Shown piece by piece: positions 8,666 through 16,916 of a stretch of DNA of 64,000 bases. Position 1 is the first letter of the stretch, and each line of letters begins with the position of its first letter. Source of the stretch: Chryseobacterium sp. ISL-80 (GTDB lineage Bacteria > Bacillota > Bacilli > Bacillales > Cytobacillaceae); assembly GCA_018613055.1 (NCBI GenBank), contig JAGGQZ010000013.1, forward strand, positions 186,001 through 250,000, given 5' to 3'. Both the position numbers and the translations under genes were made by a program. Under the pieces are notes generated by a model that searched no databases, was not told the origin of the DNA, and saw only the letters and a program-made list of their open reading frames with translations.

Positions 8666-9820
8666 CTATGCTTCTTCTGTTTTAATAAAATTGTCTACGA
8701 CAAAAGCAGATACTCCCAGAGCAGTTGAATATTTTCCAAGCTTTGAAAACTCCAGGTGCGTCTCTTTTTGGTGGAAGGCAAGTGTATGGTTCTCGATCGT
8801 TGTAAGAATAGGCTGCTCAATCCATTCCCTTACCATGGCTAAACGGTTCCCAATGATCACTTGGTCAGGATTGAAGGTATTAATGATGTTATTGATTCCG
8901 AAGCCTAAGTACTGGCCAATCTTTTCAAAAAGGTCGATTGCTGATTTTTCGCCGTTTTGGGCAAGCTCAATCAGCGATTCCAGTGAATCAATACTTTCTC
9001 CGGCCATTTCCAGCAGGGCGTTTTCAGAGGCATAGGCTTCCCAGCATCCTCTGCTGCCACAGTTACAATGTTTCCCGTTCAATTCAATAATCATGTGGCC
9101 CATTTCACCTGAAAATCCACTTTTCCCCTGGTAGAGTTCATTGTTTAAAATAATTCCGACACCGATTCCAATTCCTGCACTGACATAAAGGATGTTTTCA
9201 TAATCCTGGCCTGCGCCAAACTGCTGCTCGCCAACAGCCCCGGCATTTGCCTCATTTTCGATGATGATTGGGACATTGAACATCTTTTCCAGGTCATCTT
9301 TTAGTTGGATGTTCGTCCACCCTAAATTTGGAGCAAGCAGGACGGAGCCTTCTTTATTAACAATCCCCGGGACACCCACACCAATTCCGACAATGCCATA
9401 TCTGCTCTCAGGCATGTCATTTATAAGCGATTGAATCATCGTTTGAACGTTATTCATAATCGCAGAATAGGAGGTTCGAGTTAAATTCTGGCTTTTTTCA
9501 ACGATGATCTGTCCTTTTAAATCAGTTAATACCGCCAGGATATAATTGACGCCAATGTCAATGCCAATCGCATATCCAGCCTTTTTATTGAAATGGAGGA
9601 TGACCGGCCTCCTGCCGCCGCTTGATACCCCTGGGCCAGATTCATAAATAAGATCTTCTTCTAATAATTCATTGACTAAAGAAGAAACAGTCGTCTTATT
9701 CAATCCTGTTACACCGGCGATATCCGCCCGGGAAATCGTCTCTTTTTCAATGATCAAACTCAGGACAAGTGCTTTATTATTTTTCTTTACAACATGCTGA
9801 TTCCACGTCAAAGTTCCCAC
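8666..9820 (-). CDS. xylR: Xylose-responsive ROK-family repressor
   Basis: The 384-residue protein has an N-terminal winged helix-turn-helix (about residues 15-60, SRADIAGVTGLNKTTVSSLVNEL) and a ROK sugar-kinase-like domain with AIGIDIG and GEMGHMI. The zinc site CNCGSRGCWE is intact. It should bind the TTAGTTT-type operators before xylF, xylA and the xylanase and let go when xylose binds. It is read divergently from xylA. The start is GTG 9820 with AAGGGG upstream. A poorer operator-like sequence at 9864-9889 in its own promoter region suggests autoregulation. Confidence 0.92.
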   Translation of the reverse strand: MGTLTWNQHVVKKNNKALVLSLIIEKETISRADIAGVTGLNKTTVSSLVNELLEEDLIYESGPGVSSGGRRPVILHFNKKAGYAIGIDIGVNYILAVLTDLKGQIIVEKSQNLTRTSYSAIMNNVQTMIQSLINDMPESRYGIVGIGVGVPGIVNKEGSVLLAPNLGWTNIQLKDDLEKMFNVPIIIENEANAGAVGEQQFGAGQDYENILYVSAGIGIGVGIILNNELYQGKSGFSGEMGHMIIELNGKHCNCGSRGCWEAYASENALLEMAGESIDSLESLIELAQNGEKSAIDLFEKIGQYLGFGINNIINTFNPDQVIIGNRLAMVREWIEQPILTTIENHTLAFHQKETHLEFSKLGKYSTALGVSAFVVDNFIKTEEA

Positions 9821-9863
9821 TTTTTTAACCCCTTATACGATAATATCTTTATTTTAACACAAA

Positions 9864-9889
9864 CTTAGTTGTTCAAACATACAAACTTG
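9864..9889 (-). promoter_or_regulatory. Degenerate XylR-type operator upstream of xylR
   Basis: CTTAGTTGTT and ACAAACTTG arms resemble the three good operators but span 26 instead of 27 bases and carry mismatches. The site overlaps the likely xylR promoter (a TAAAAT-like -10 on the minus strand). It is best read as a weak autoregulatory site. Confidence 0.4.
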
Positions 9890-10006
9890 TAATCATCCAC
9901 TAAATAACTTTTCAAATCTAGAATGGGGGTAACGGTTATTGTGTAGTGTTGATTATGGGGGTTACTATGAACCTATTGATAAAACTTCAAAATTTCTTTA
10001 AGCTAT

Positions 10007-10033
10007 CTTAGTTTATCAGATAGACAAACTAAG
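10007..10033 (+). promoter_or_regulatory. XylR-type operator of xylAB
   Basis: The 27-bp palindrome has arms CTTAGTTTATC and GACAAACTAAG, identical in both arms to the xylF site. It overlaps the -35 element of the xylA promoter. Confidence 0.87.
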
Positions 10034-10049
10034 TATCGGATGCTATAAT
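10021..10049 (+). promoter_or_regulatory. Sigma-A-type promoter of xylAB
   Basis: The -35 is TAGACA (10021-10026), the spacer 17 bases and the -10 a perfect TATAAT (10044-10049). The -35 is buried in the operator exactly as in front of xylF. Confidence 0.82.
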
Positions 10050-10080
10050 TTGTTTGTAGCAACGTTGTAGAAAAAACTTT

Positions 10081-10094
10081 TGTAAGCATTTACA
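10081..10094 (+). promoter_or_regulatory. cre-like site (CcpA) in the xylA leader
   Basis: TGTAAGCATTTACA is one base from the TGTAANCGNTTACA form of the catabolite responsive element. It lies about 25 bases after the expected transcription start, a position where CcpA can act as a roadblock, so glucose repression of xylAB is likely. Confidence 0.6.
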
Positions 10095-10123
10095 TTTATT
10101 AAAAACCAGGGAGGAATTACGGC

Positions 10124-11455
10124 ATGGCTTATTTTGAATCAGTAAACAAAATCCAATTTGAAGGTCCACGCTCCAACAATCCTTTTGCATTTAAATATTA
10201 TAATCCGGAAGAAAAAATCAATGGAAAAACAATGGAGGAAATTCTTCGTTTCTCTGTAGCGTACTGGCATACATTCACCGCTGATGGAACTGACCCATTT
10301 GGTGTGGGTACGGCAATCCGTTCATGGGACCGTTACCAGGGCATGGATCTGGCAAAGGCACGTGTTGAGGCTGCATTTGAACTTTTTGAAAAATTGAATG
10401 TTCCTTTCTTTGCTTTTCATGATGTGGACATCGCTCCAGAAGGCAGCACTTTAAAGGAAACCAATGAAAACCAGGACGAGATTGTTTCCATGATTAAAGG
10501 ATACATGAAAACCAGCAAGACAAAGTTGCTCTGGAACACGGCGAATATGTTCACGAATCCACGGTATACTCACGGAGCTGCGACTTCTCCAAATGCAGAT
10601 GTATTTGCATATTCTGCAGCGAAGGTAAAAAAAGGTCTTGAAGTGGCAAAAGAACTTGGTGCCGAAAACTATGTTTTCTGGGGCGGCCGTGAAGGCTATG
10701 AAACCCTGCTTAATACAGATATGAAGCTTGAACAGGACAACCTGGCCCGCTTCTTCCATATGGCAGTCGATTATGCAAAAGAGATTGGCCTGAATGTGCC
10801 ATTCCTGATTGAGCCAAAACCAAAAGAGCCTACTAAGCACCAATACGACTTTGATGTTGCTACTGGTCTGGCTTTCTTGCAAAAATACGATCTGACAGAT
10901 TACTTTAAGTTCAATATTGAAGCAAACCACGCTACACTTGCCGGCCATACTTTTGAGCACGAACTAAGAACGGCACGCATTAACGGAATGCTAGGTTCAG
11001 TGGATGCGAACCAGGGTGATACACTGCTTGGCTGGGATACAGATGAATTCCCGACAGATTTGTATACTAACACACTAGCAATGTATGAAATCCTGAAAAA
11101 TGGCGGACTGGGAAGCGGCGGCTTGAACTTCGACGCAAAAGTAAGAAGAGGTTCTTTCGAGGCAGAAGATCTGTTCCACGCACATATTGCCGGCATGGAT
11201 GCATTTGCAGTCGGCCTGAAAGTGGCAAACAAATTAATAGAAGATAAAGTGCTTGATAGCTTCATTGAAGAACGCTACAGCAGCTATACTACTGGAATCG
11301 GCTTAAAGATTGCAGAGGGCAAGACTAACTTCCGCGAACTTGAAGAATACGCTTATCAATTGAAGGAAATCAAAAACCTGTCTGGCAGAACAGAACGCTT
11401 AAAAGCGGTAATCAATCAATACCTGCTGGAAACTCTTTCAAGCGTAACAGTATAA
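10124..11455 (+). CDS. xylA: D-xylose isomerase
   Basis: The 443-residue cytoplasmic TIM-barrel enzyme converts D-xylose to D-xylulose using two divalent metal ions. It shows the catalytic His in [13 protein letters not shown], the WGGREGYE motif, the metal ligands in [15 protein letters not shown] and [17 protein letters not shown], and DANQGD. Its length is typical for class II (Bacillus) enzymes. The ATG is preceded by GGGAGGA. It is the first gene of xylAB, with an XylR operator and a cre-like site upstream. A stem-loop separates it from xylB. Confidence 0.97.
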   Translation: MAYFESVNKIQFEGPRSNNPFAFKYYNPEEKINGKTMEEILRFSVAYWHTFTADGTDPFGVGTAIRSWDRYQGMDLAKARVEAAFELFEKLNVPFFAFHDVDIAPEGSTLKETNENQDEIVSMIKGYMKTSKTKLLWNTANMFTNPRYTHGAATSPNADVFAYSAAKVKKGLEVAKELGAENYVFWGGREGYETLLNTDMKLEQDNLARFFHMAVDYAKEIGLNVPFLIEPKPKEPTKHQYDFDVATGLAFLQKYDLTDYFKFNIEANHATLAGHTFEHELRTARINGMLGSVDANQGDTLLGWDTDEFPTDLYTNTLAMYEILKNGGLGSGGLNFDAKVRRGSFEAEDLFHAHIAGMDAFAVGLKVANKLIEDKVLDSFIEERYSSYTTGIGLKIAEGKTNFRELEEYAYQLKEIKNLSGRTERLKAVINQYLLETLSSVTV

Positions 11456-11470
11456 TTTTTAAATAAGCAT

Positions 11471-11536
11471 TGGGGTTGTCTAAAAAGAGAAGTGCTAAGT
11501 CCTTACTGTGAGGGCCAGCCCTGTTAGACAGCCCCA
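11471..11536 (+). other. Long-range stem-loop between xylA and xylB
   Basis: TGGGGTTGTCTAA (11471-11483) pairs with TTAGACAGCCCCA (11524-11536) apart from one G.T pair. Only a weak T-run follows, so it may be a partial terminator or processing signal that lowers xylB relative to xylA. Confidence 0.55.
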
Positions 11537-11560
11537 TTTCTATAAAATAGGAGGATCGCG

Positions 11561-13060
11561 ATGAAATACGTCATCGGTGTGGACCTTGGCACAAGTGCCG
11601 TTAAAATACTGCTGGTCAATCAAAATGGGGAAGTGTGCAAGGAAGTTTCTAAATCTTATCCGCTGATCATTGAGAAATCTGGTTACAGTGAACAAAACCC
11701 TGAAGAATGGGTTGAAAAAACGACTGAAGGTCTTGCGGAACTTTTAGGCCAATTTGATGGGGAAGCCAGTGAAATCGAAGGCATCAGCTTCTCGGGGCAA
11801 ATGCACGGACTTGTCTTATTAGACGAAAACCATCAGGTCTTAAGGAATGCGATTTTATGGAATGATACGAGAACTACGAAGCAATGTGAGGAGATTTACA
11901 GTGTTGTTGGCAAAGAGAGGCTGCTGGAGGTAACGAAGAATCCGGCATTGGAAGGCTTCACCTTGCCAAAGATCCTCTGGGTAAAAGAAAATGAACCGCA
12001 GGTATTCGAAACTGCCAGCACTTTTTTGCTTCCTAAGGATTATTTGCGTTATCGCATTACCGGGGAAATCCAGATGGAATACTCTGATGCTGCCGGAACT
12101 TTATTGTTGAACATGGCTGAGCGTCAATGGAGCCAGGAAATACTTGAGGCATTTGGACTTTCTGCTGAGTTTTGTCCTCCATTGGTGGAATCCCATGAAT
12201 TCGTTGGCAACATTTCACCTGAATTTGCGAAGGCAACCGGGTTAGCGGAAGAAACAAAAGTGTTTGCAGGCGGTGCTGATAATGCTTGCGGTGCGATTGG
12301 CTCCGGGATTTTATCGGAAGGGAAAAGCCTGTGCAGCATTGGAACCTCTGGTGTTGTTCTGTCTTATGAAGAGAGAAATGACCTCGATTTTGCAGGAAAG
12401 GTTCATTATTTTAATCATGGAGAAGAGAATGCATATTACACGATGGGCGTCACGCTGGCAGCTGGTTACAGCCTAAGCTGGTTCAAGGATACCTTTGCTA
12501 AACAGGAAGAGTTTGATCAGTTTTTAGCGGGAGTGGATGAGGTGCCAGCCGGCAGCAACGGACTGTTATTTACTCCTTATATTGTGGGGGAGAGAACGCC
12601 GCATGCCGACTCAGCGATCCGCGGCAGCTTTATCGGAATCGATGCTTCACATGAACGGAAGCACTTTGCACGGGCTGTCCTAGAGGGAATTACATTCTCC
12701 TTGAATGAATCGATTGAGATTTTCAGAAGCAGCGGAAAGACGATTGATTCCATCATTTCCATCGGCGGCGGAGCGAAAAATGAAACATGGCTGCAAATGC
12801 AGGCAGATATCTTCAATGCGAAAATTGAAAAGCTGGCAAGTGAACAAGGGCCTGGAATGGGAGCGGCAATGCTCGCTGCATATGGCTGCGGATGGTTTCC
12901 ATCATTGAAGGATTGCGCGAAAGCATTCATTCAAGTCTCTAAAACCTATGAGCCAATCCCGGAAAATGTTGAACAATATAAGAAGCTCTTTTCAATCTAT
13001 CAAAATGTATACACACAGACAAAGACTCTTAATGACCAGTTAAGAGAATTCAGGAGATAA
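11561..13060 (+). CDS. xylB: Xylulokinase
   Basis: The 499-residue FGGY-family kinase phosphorylates D-xylulose to xylulose 5-phosphate for the pentose phosphate pathway. Landmarks are the N-terminal phosphate-binding GVDLGTSAVKILLV, the xylulokinase signature SGQMHGLV at residues 78-85, catalytic Asp240 in GGADNACGAIG, and IGGGAKNETWLQMQAD in the C-terminal ATPase half. AGGAGG lies just before the ATG. It follows xylA and ends in a terminator. Confidence 0.95.
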   Translation: MKYVIGVDLGTSAVKILLVNQNGEVCKEVSKSYPLIIEKSGYSEQNPEEWVEKTTEGLAELLGQFDGEASEIEGISFSGQMHGLVLLDENHQVLRNAILWNDTRTTKQCEEIYSVVGKERLLEVTKNPALEGFTLPKILWVKENEPQVFETASTFLLPKDYLRYRITGEIQMEYSDAAGTLLLNMAERQWSQEILEAFGLSAEFCPPLVESHEFVGNISPEFAKATGLAEETKVFAGGADNACGAIGSGILSEGKSLCSIGTSGVVLSYEERNDLDFAGKVHYFNHGEENAYYTMGVTLAAGYSLSWFKDTFAKQEEFDQFLAGVDEVPAGSNGLLFTPYIVGERTPHADSAIRGSFIGIDASHERKHFARAVLEGITFSLNESIEIFRSSGKTIDSIISIGGGAKNETWLQMQADIFNAKIEKLASEQGPGMGAAMLAAYGCGWFPSLKDCAKAFIQVSKTYEPIPENVEQYKKLFSIYQNVYTQTKTLNDQLREFRR

Positions 13061-13063
13061 CAT

Positions 13064-13090
13064 CCCCCACTTATTGTGGGGCTTTCTTTT
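13064..13090 (+). terminator. Intrinsic terminator after xylB
   Basis: A CCCCCAC / GTGGGG stem with loop TTATT is followed by CTTTCTTTT. It ends the xylAB transcript. Confidence 0.78.
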
Positions 13091-13096
13091 AAAAAG

Positions 13097-13190
13097 GCTC
13101 TTTTCTCAAACTTTGTTGCTATTGACTACAAAATGAGATTGAATGACCCAGGTTTCTTAACAAAATTGAAACTTATTATGAGAAAAGAGC
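13097..13190. repeat. MITE-like element bounded by 12-bp inverted repeats
   Basis: GCTCTTTTCTCA (13097-13108) and its exact reverse complement TGAGAAAAGAGC (13179-13190) enclose 70 AT-rich bases without coding sense, between the xylB terminator and galM. This size and layout suit a small non-autonomous mobile element, but other copies, which would prove it, are not in the window. A second 9-bp inverted repeat (13232-13257, GTTAAAATC / GATTTTAAC) lies between it and galM. Confidence 0.4.
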
Positions 13191-13303
13191 TTACACACTT
13201 AAAAACGAACTGCAAAATGGCTTTATATCACGTTAAAATCGGCTTTAAGATTTTAACACCAATCTTTACGAAAACAGCCTTTAAAAAAGAGAGGAGGATC
13301 TGC

Positions 13304-14338
13304 ATGGAAGTTTTGAAAGAGAAGTTCGGCCAGATTGGCAGCCAGCCTGTGCATTCATTCACTTTTAAAAATGATCATGGGATGGAAGTGACCGCCATTA
13401 ATTATGGCTGTATCATCACGAAAATGAAAGTTCCTGATCGAGATGGGAAATTTGAAAATGTTGTCCTCGGCCATGACACGCTTGATGAGTATCTCAAAGA
13501 TCCTTATTTTCTTGGTGCGGTGGTAGGACGGGTGGCAGGTCGCCTTAAGGGTGGCAGCTTTGAACTGGATGGTAAGAATTATACACTGGCCCAAAATGAT
13601 AACAGTAACCATCTTCATGGTGGATTAAAGGGTTTCGACAAGGTGGTTTGGGATGCAAAAGTCATTGACGACGGTGTTCTGTTTTCCTATTTAAGCAGGG
13701 ATGGCGAGGAAGGCTATCCGGGGAATTTATACATAGAAGTAACTTACAGACTGAATAACGATAATGAATTATCGATCCAGTATCGGGCGCAAACCGATCA
13801 AAAAACGCTGCTTACTGTTACGAACCACTCTTATTTTAACCTGAGCGGCAATTTGAAACGGGATGTTTTAGATCATTCCTTGTATCTGAAAAGTTCACGT
13901 TTTCTTGAACTGGATGAGAAATTCCTTCCGACCGGCAGTATGTTGGATGTGGAAGGTACGCCATTTGATTTTAGAAAAGGTGGTACGATAAAAACGGGAG
14001 CTGAATCGGATCATCCCCAAAATGTTCTCGTTGGAAATGGATACGATCATCCGTTACTATTGGATACAAATCATGATCATGAGATTGTACTGAAGGACCC
14101 TGATAGCGGGCGTACCCTGACAGTTGAAACGGACGAACCCGCTGTTGTCGTGTACTCGGGGAACTCTCTAAATGCGGAGGGGGAATTCAGGGGAGTACCT
14201 TCCAGAAAGCACTTGGGAATCTGTCTGGAAACTCAAGCCTATCCGGATAGCATCCATCACCCGGGTTTTCCGTCGATGGTTCTGGATAAAGGAGAAATGT
14301 ATTCATCGATCACAAGATATAAATTTGGATTGGAATAA
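13304..14338 (+). CDS. galM: Aldose 1-epimerase (galactose mutarotase)
   Basis: The 344-residue cytoplasmic enzyme interconverts alpha and beta anomers of aldoses. It shows NHLHGG near residue 105, the catalytic His in TNHSYFNLSG and the catalytic Glu in LETQAYPDSIHHPGFPS. In this place it would supply the anomer needed by xylose isomerase or process arabinose or glucose released by the glycosidases. I start it at ATG 13304, after GAGAGGAGG. The frame is open further upstream to 13076, but that extension is not protein-like and crosses the inverted-repeat element. The next gene begins 12 bases after the stop. Confidence 0.9.
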   Translation: MEVLKEKFGQIGSQPVHSFTFKNDHGMEVTAINYGCIITKMKVPDRDGKFENVVLGHDTLDEYLKDPYFLGAVVGRVAGRLKGGSFELDGKNYTLAQNDNSNHLHGGLKGFDKVVWDAKVIDDGVLFSYLSRDGEEGYPGNLYIEVTYRLNNDNELSIQYRAQTDQKTLLTVTNHSYFNLSGNLKRDVLDHSLYLKSSRFLELDEKFLPTGSMLDVEGTPFDFRKGGTIKTGAESDHPQNVLVGNGYDHPLLLDTNHDHEIVLKDPDSGRTLTVETDEPAVVVYSGNSLNAEGEFRGVPSRKHLGICLETQAYPDSIHHPGFPSMVLDKGEMYSSITRYKFGLE

Positions 14339-14350
14339 GGAGATGATGAA

Positions 14351-15334
14351 ATGAAATACCGTGAATTAGGAAATACCGGGATCAAGATCAGTGAAGTGAG
14401 CTTTGGAACATGGGCAATCGGCGGATCTTGGGGAAAGACGAATGATGCAGAAGCGTTAGGGTCCCTGGAGTACGCGATTGACCAGGGTGTCAATTTCTTC
14501 GATACTGCCGATGTTTATGGCGACGGCCATAGTGAGGAATTGTTAGCGAAGGCCACGAAAGGCAAGGAAGACCAGATTCATATCGCGACAAAATTCTGCC
14601 GACAGGGTGATATATTCGATCCGAAAAATTACAGCTATGAAACAGTCAGGGCTTATCTCGAAGATAGCCTTCGCCGTTTGAACAGGGAAGCGATTGATTT
14701 GTATCAAATCCATTGCCCGGCAACAGAGATATTACGGGATGGCAGTGTTTTTGACGTGCTTGACCGTCTCCAGGAAGAAGGGAAAATCCGTCACTATGGA
14801 GTCAGTGTCGAAACGGTGGAAGAAGGACTGATCAGCCTTGAAAATCCAAACGTCAAAAGCCTGCAAATCATTTTTAATATGTTCCGCCAGAAACCGCTGG
14901 AAACATTGATTCCTCAGGCCTATCAAAAAGGCGTCGGACTGCTGGTGAGGTTGCCGCTTGCAAGCGGACTGCTGACAGGTAAATTTACGGCTGGGCATGT
15001 GTTCGAAGAAGATGACCACCGCCGCTTCAATGAAAATGGAGAGGCCTTTAATGTGGGAGAAACCTTTGCCGGTCTTGGGTTTAAGAAGGGTGTCGAACTG
15101 GCCGACCAGCTGAAGTGGATTGCCGAAGACCGCCAATCAATGGCGAGTGCAGCATTACGCTGGATTCTCGACCAAAAAGAAATTACCTGTATCATTCCTG
15201 GATTTAAAAACATTGATCAAGTAAAGGATAATCTTGGCGCACTGGAAACCAAACCATTCACAGAAGAAGAACTGCAGACAATCCAGCGTTTTTATCAGGA
15301 GAATGTTAAGGATTTTATTAGGGGGCCTTACTGA
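14351..15334 (+). CDS. Aldo/keto reductase
   Basis: The 327-residue NAD(P)H-dependent (alpha/beta)8-barrel oxidoreductase has the family start KYRELGNTGIKISEVSFGTW. The catalytic tetrad is readable: Asp51 and Tyr56 in FDTADVYGDG, Lys in ATKF and His in YQIHCP. The C-terminus carries the cofactor motif CIIPGFKNIDQVKDNLGA. Such enzymes reduce sugars or aldehydes, and a pentose or aldehyde by-product is plausible given the xyl neighbourhood, but the substrate is not visible. It shares a short spacer and probably a transcript with galM. The 53-bp repeat array begins 20 bases after its stop, with no terminator between. Confidence 0.88.
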   Translation: MKYRELGNTGIKISEVSFGTWAIGGSWGKTNDAEALGSLEYAIDQGVNFFDTADVYGDGHSEELLAKATKGKEDQIHIATKFCRQGDIFDPKNYSYETVRAYLEDSLRRLNREAIDLYQIHCPATEILRDGSVFDVLDRLQEEGKIRHYGVSVETVEEGLISLENPNVKSLQIIFNMFRQKPLETLIPQAYQKGVGLLVRLPLASGLLTGKFTAGHVFEEDDHRRFNENGEAFNVGETFAGLGFKKGVELADQLKWIAEDRQSMASAALRWILDQKEITCIIPGFKNIDQVKDNLGALETKPFTEEELQTIQRFYQENVKDFIRGPY

Positions 15335-15353
15335 TACTTTTAATAGCTCGAAA

Positions 15354-15975
15354 GGTACCCTTATGAAGAAGGAACGGGTCGCATAAGGGTATCTAATAGC
15401 GAGAAAGGTACCCTTATGAGAAGGAAAGAGCCACATAAGGGTATCTGATAGGCCGAAAGATACCCTTATGAGGGAGGAAAGAGCCACATAAGGGTATCTA
15501 ATAGCCCGAAAGATACCCTTATGAAGAAGGAAAGGGTCACATAAGGGCATCTATTAGCCCGAAAGATACCCTTATGAAAAAGGAAAGGGTCACATAAGGG
15601 TATCTAATAGCCCGAAAGATACCCTTATGAAGAGGTAAAGAGCCACATAAGGGCATCTATTAGCCCGAAAGATACCCTTATGAAGATGAAAAGAGCTACA
15701 TAAGGATACCATTAGCCCGGAAAGATACCCTTATGAAGATGAAAAGAGCTACATAAGGATACCATTAGCCCGGAAAGATACCCTTATGAGGAAGGAATGG
15801 ACCATATAAGGGTACCATTATCCAGGAAAGATACCCTTATGAAGATGAAAAGAGCTACATAAGGGTCCCATTAGCCCGGAAAGATACCCTTATGTGAGAG
15901 AAAAGAGCCCCATAAGGGTACCATTATCTAGGATAGATACCTTTATGAAGAGGGAAAGAGTCACATAAGGGTATC
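15354..15975. repeat. Tandem array of twelve 53-bp hairpin-forming units
   Basis: Units begin at 15354, 15407, 15459, 15512, 15565, 15618, 15671, 15724, 15777, 15830, 15883 and 15936. The period is 53 bp each time except one 52-bp step. Each unit has the arm GATACCCTTATG, about 16 purine-rich bases, the complementary arm CATAAGGGTATC, and a linker close to TAATAGCCCGAAA. Every transcribed unit, or single strand, can therefore fold into a 12-bp hairpin. The first eight units are most alike; later ones carry substitutions, and a partial copy (GGTACC) follows at 15989. Because 53 is not a multiple of 3, stop codons and frame shifts rule out a repetitive protein. Function is unknown. Confidence 0.95.
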
Positions 15976-16021
15976 AAAGCTAGAAATGGTACCTTCCTAA
16001 ATAAATCGACAAGTAACCGGG

Positions 16022-16050
16022 GCACAAATTTATTTTTTGTGCTTTCTTTT
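16022..16050 (+). terminator. Probable terminator after the repeat array
   Basis: GCACAAA and TTTGTGC pair around an AT loop and are followed by TTTCTTTTTT. It is the first terminator-like structure after the aldo/keto reductase, so the array is probably carried on that gene's mRNA. Confidence 0.55.
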
Positions 16051-16185
16051 TTGATTTTAATCGGTAGATGCTTAGTCCAACTGTTTTATAATATTTGCAA
16101 GGGGTATTCCGGACAAGACAAGCCTCTTAAAAGCTAATGAGTGTGCTATAAGGAAATATGATTGGACTGTGGTTGGAGGGATTGG

Positions 16186-16809
16186 ATGAATACGTTGGCA
16201 AACCGGGCATTTGCAGCTGCGGAATGGATTACGAAATTTGCCTATATAAATCTTTTATGGATTGGCTTCTCGCTGGCGGGTCTCATTGTCCTGGGATTTT
16301 TCCCGGCAACGGTTGCGATGTTTACGATCATTCGCAAATGGCTGAAAGGGGAGACAGAGCTTCCGATATTTCGGACCTTTTGGACAACCTGGAAAATGGA
16401 GTTTTTCCGCAGCAATGGTTTAGGATTGCTCGTAGCTGCGGTAGTTGGGCTGATTGTTTTTAACCTGGTCTTCGTAGAAAAGTCAGTAACCGGATTTACA
16501 AGTGTGATTCAAATACCCATCTATTTGTTCATGTTTGCCGCCGGCATGACCATTCTGTATCTATTCCCGGTATATGTCCATTTTGAATTGAAGTGGTTCC
16601 AGATGGTCAAAAATTCATTCCTGATGATGCTGATCAGCCCAATTGAAAATATCGTGATGATTGCAGGGATTGTTGCCGTGTTATTCGTGGTGAAATTCAT
16701 CCCAGCATTAGGCATCTTCTTCGGCGGCAGCCTCATAGCAGCCATTATTATGTCCGCCACCTATCTCGTTTTCGGAAAGATGGAGAGGAAAAGAAGTCTG
16801 TCTGAGTAA
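16186..16809 (+). CDS. yesL: YesL-like membrane protein (DUF624)
   Basis: The 207-residue integral membrane protein has about five hydrophobic segments and the DUF624 pattern ITKFAYINLLWIGFSLAGLIVLGFFPATVAMFTIIRKW split over its first helices. Members occur next to YesM/YesN systems and CUT1 sugar importers, as here, but their role is unknown; a link to transport or signal assembly is inferred only. I choose ATG 16186, after GGAGGG at 16175-16180, over a TTG at 16162. It is convergent with the importer genes. Confidence 0.72.
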   Translation: MNTLANRAFAAAEWITKFAYINLLWIGFSLAGLIVLGFFPATVAMFTIIRKWLKGETELPIFRTFWTTWKMEFFRSNGLGLLVAAVVGLIVFNLVFVEKSVTGFTSVIQIPIYLFMFAAGMTILYLFPVYVHFELKWFQMVKNSFLMMLISPIENIVMIAGIVAVLFVVKFIPALGIFFGGSLIAAIIMSATYLVFGKMERKRSLSE

Positions 16810-16828
16810 AAAATATAAGTCGTGAAAA

Positions 16829-16909
16829 GGACCCGATGATGCCATTGGGTTCATTTTTTTTTGCATAAAAAAAAAAGACAGATACAAAAGATCCTTTTGC
16901 ATCTGTCTT
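16829..16909. terminator. Back-to-back terminators between yesL-like gene and importer operon
   Basis: A plus-strand stem (ACCCGATG / CATTGGGT, T-run from 16855) stops the yesL-like transcript. A second stem (GACAGATACAAAAGA / TCTTTTGCATCTGTC-like, 16876-16909) preceded by a long A-run on the plus strand stops the minus-strand importer operon. Confidence 0.75.
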
Positions 16910-16916
16910 CTCCATA

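Noticed and set aside
13076-13303. N-terminal extension of GalM
   Set aside because: It starts inside the xylB terminator and crosses the inverted-repeat element; the ribosome site GAGAGGAGG marks ATG 13304.
15155-15550. 131-codon minus-strand frame overlapping the aldo/keto reductase end and the repeat array
   Set aside because: Its repetitive peptide only reflects the 53-bp DNA repeats read in changing frames, it covers a real gene on the other strand, and it has no ribosome site.
15354-15975. CRISPR array
   Set aside because: Direct repeats are present, but the sequence between them is conserved too, each unit is an internal hairpin, and no cas genes are nearby.
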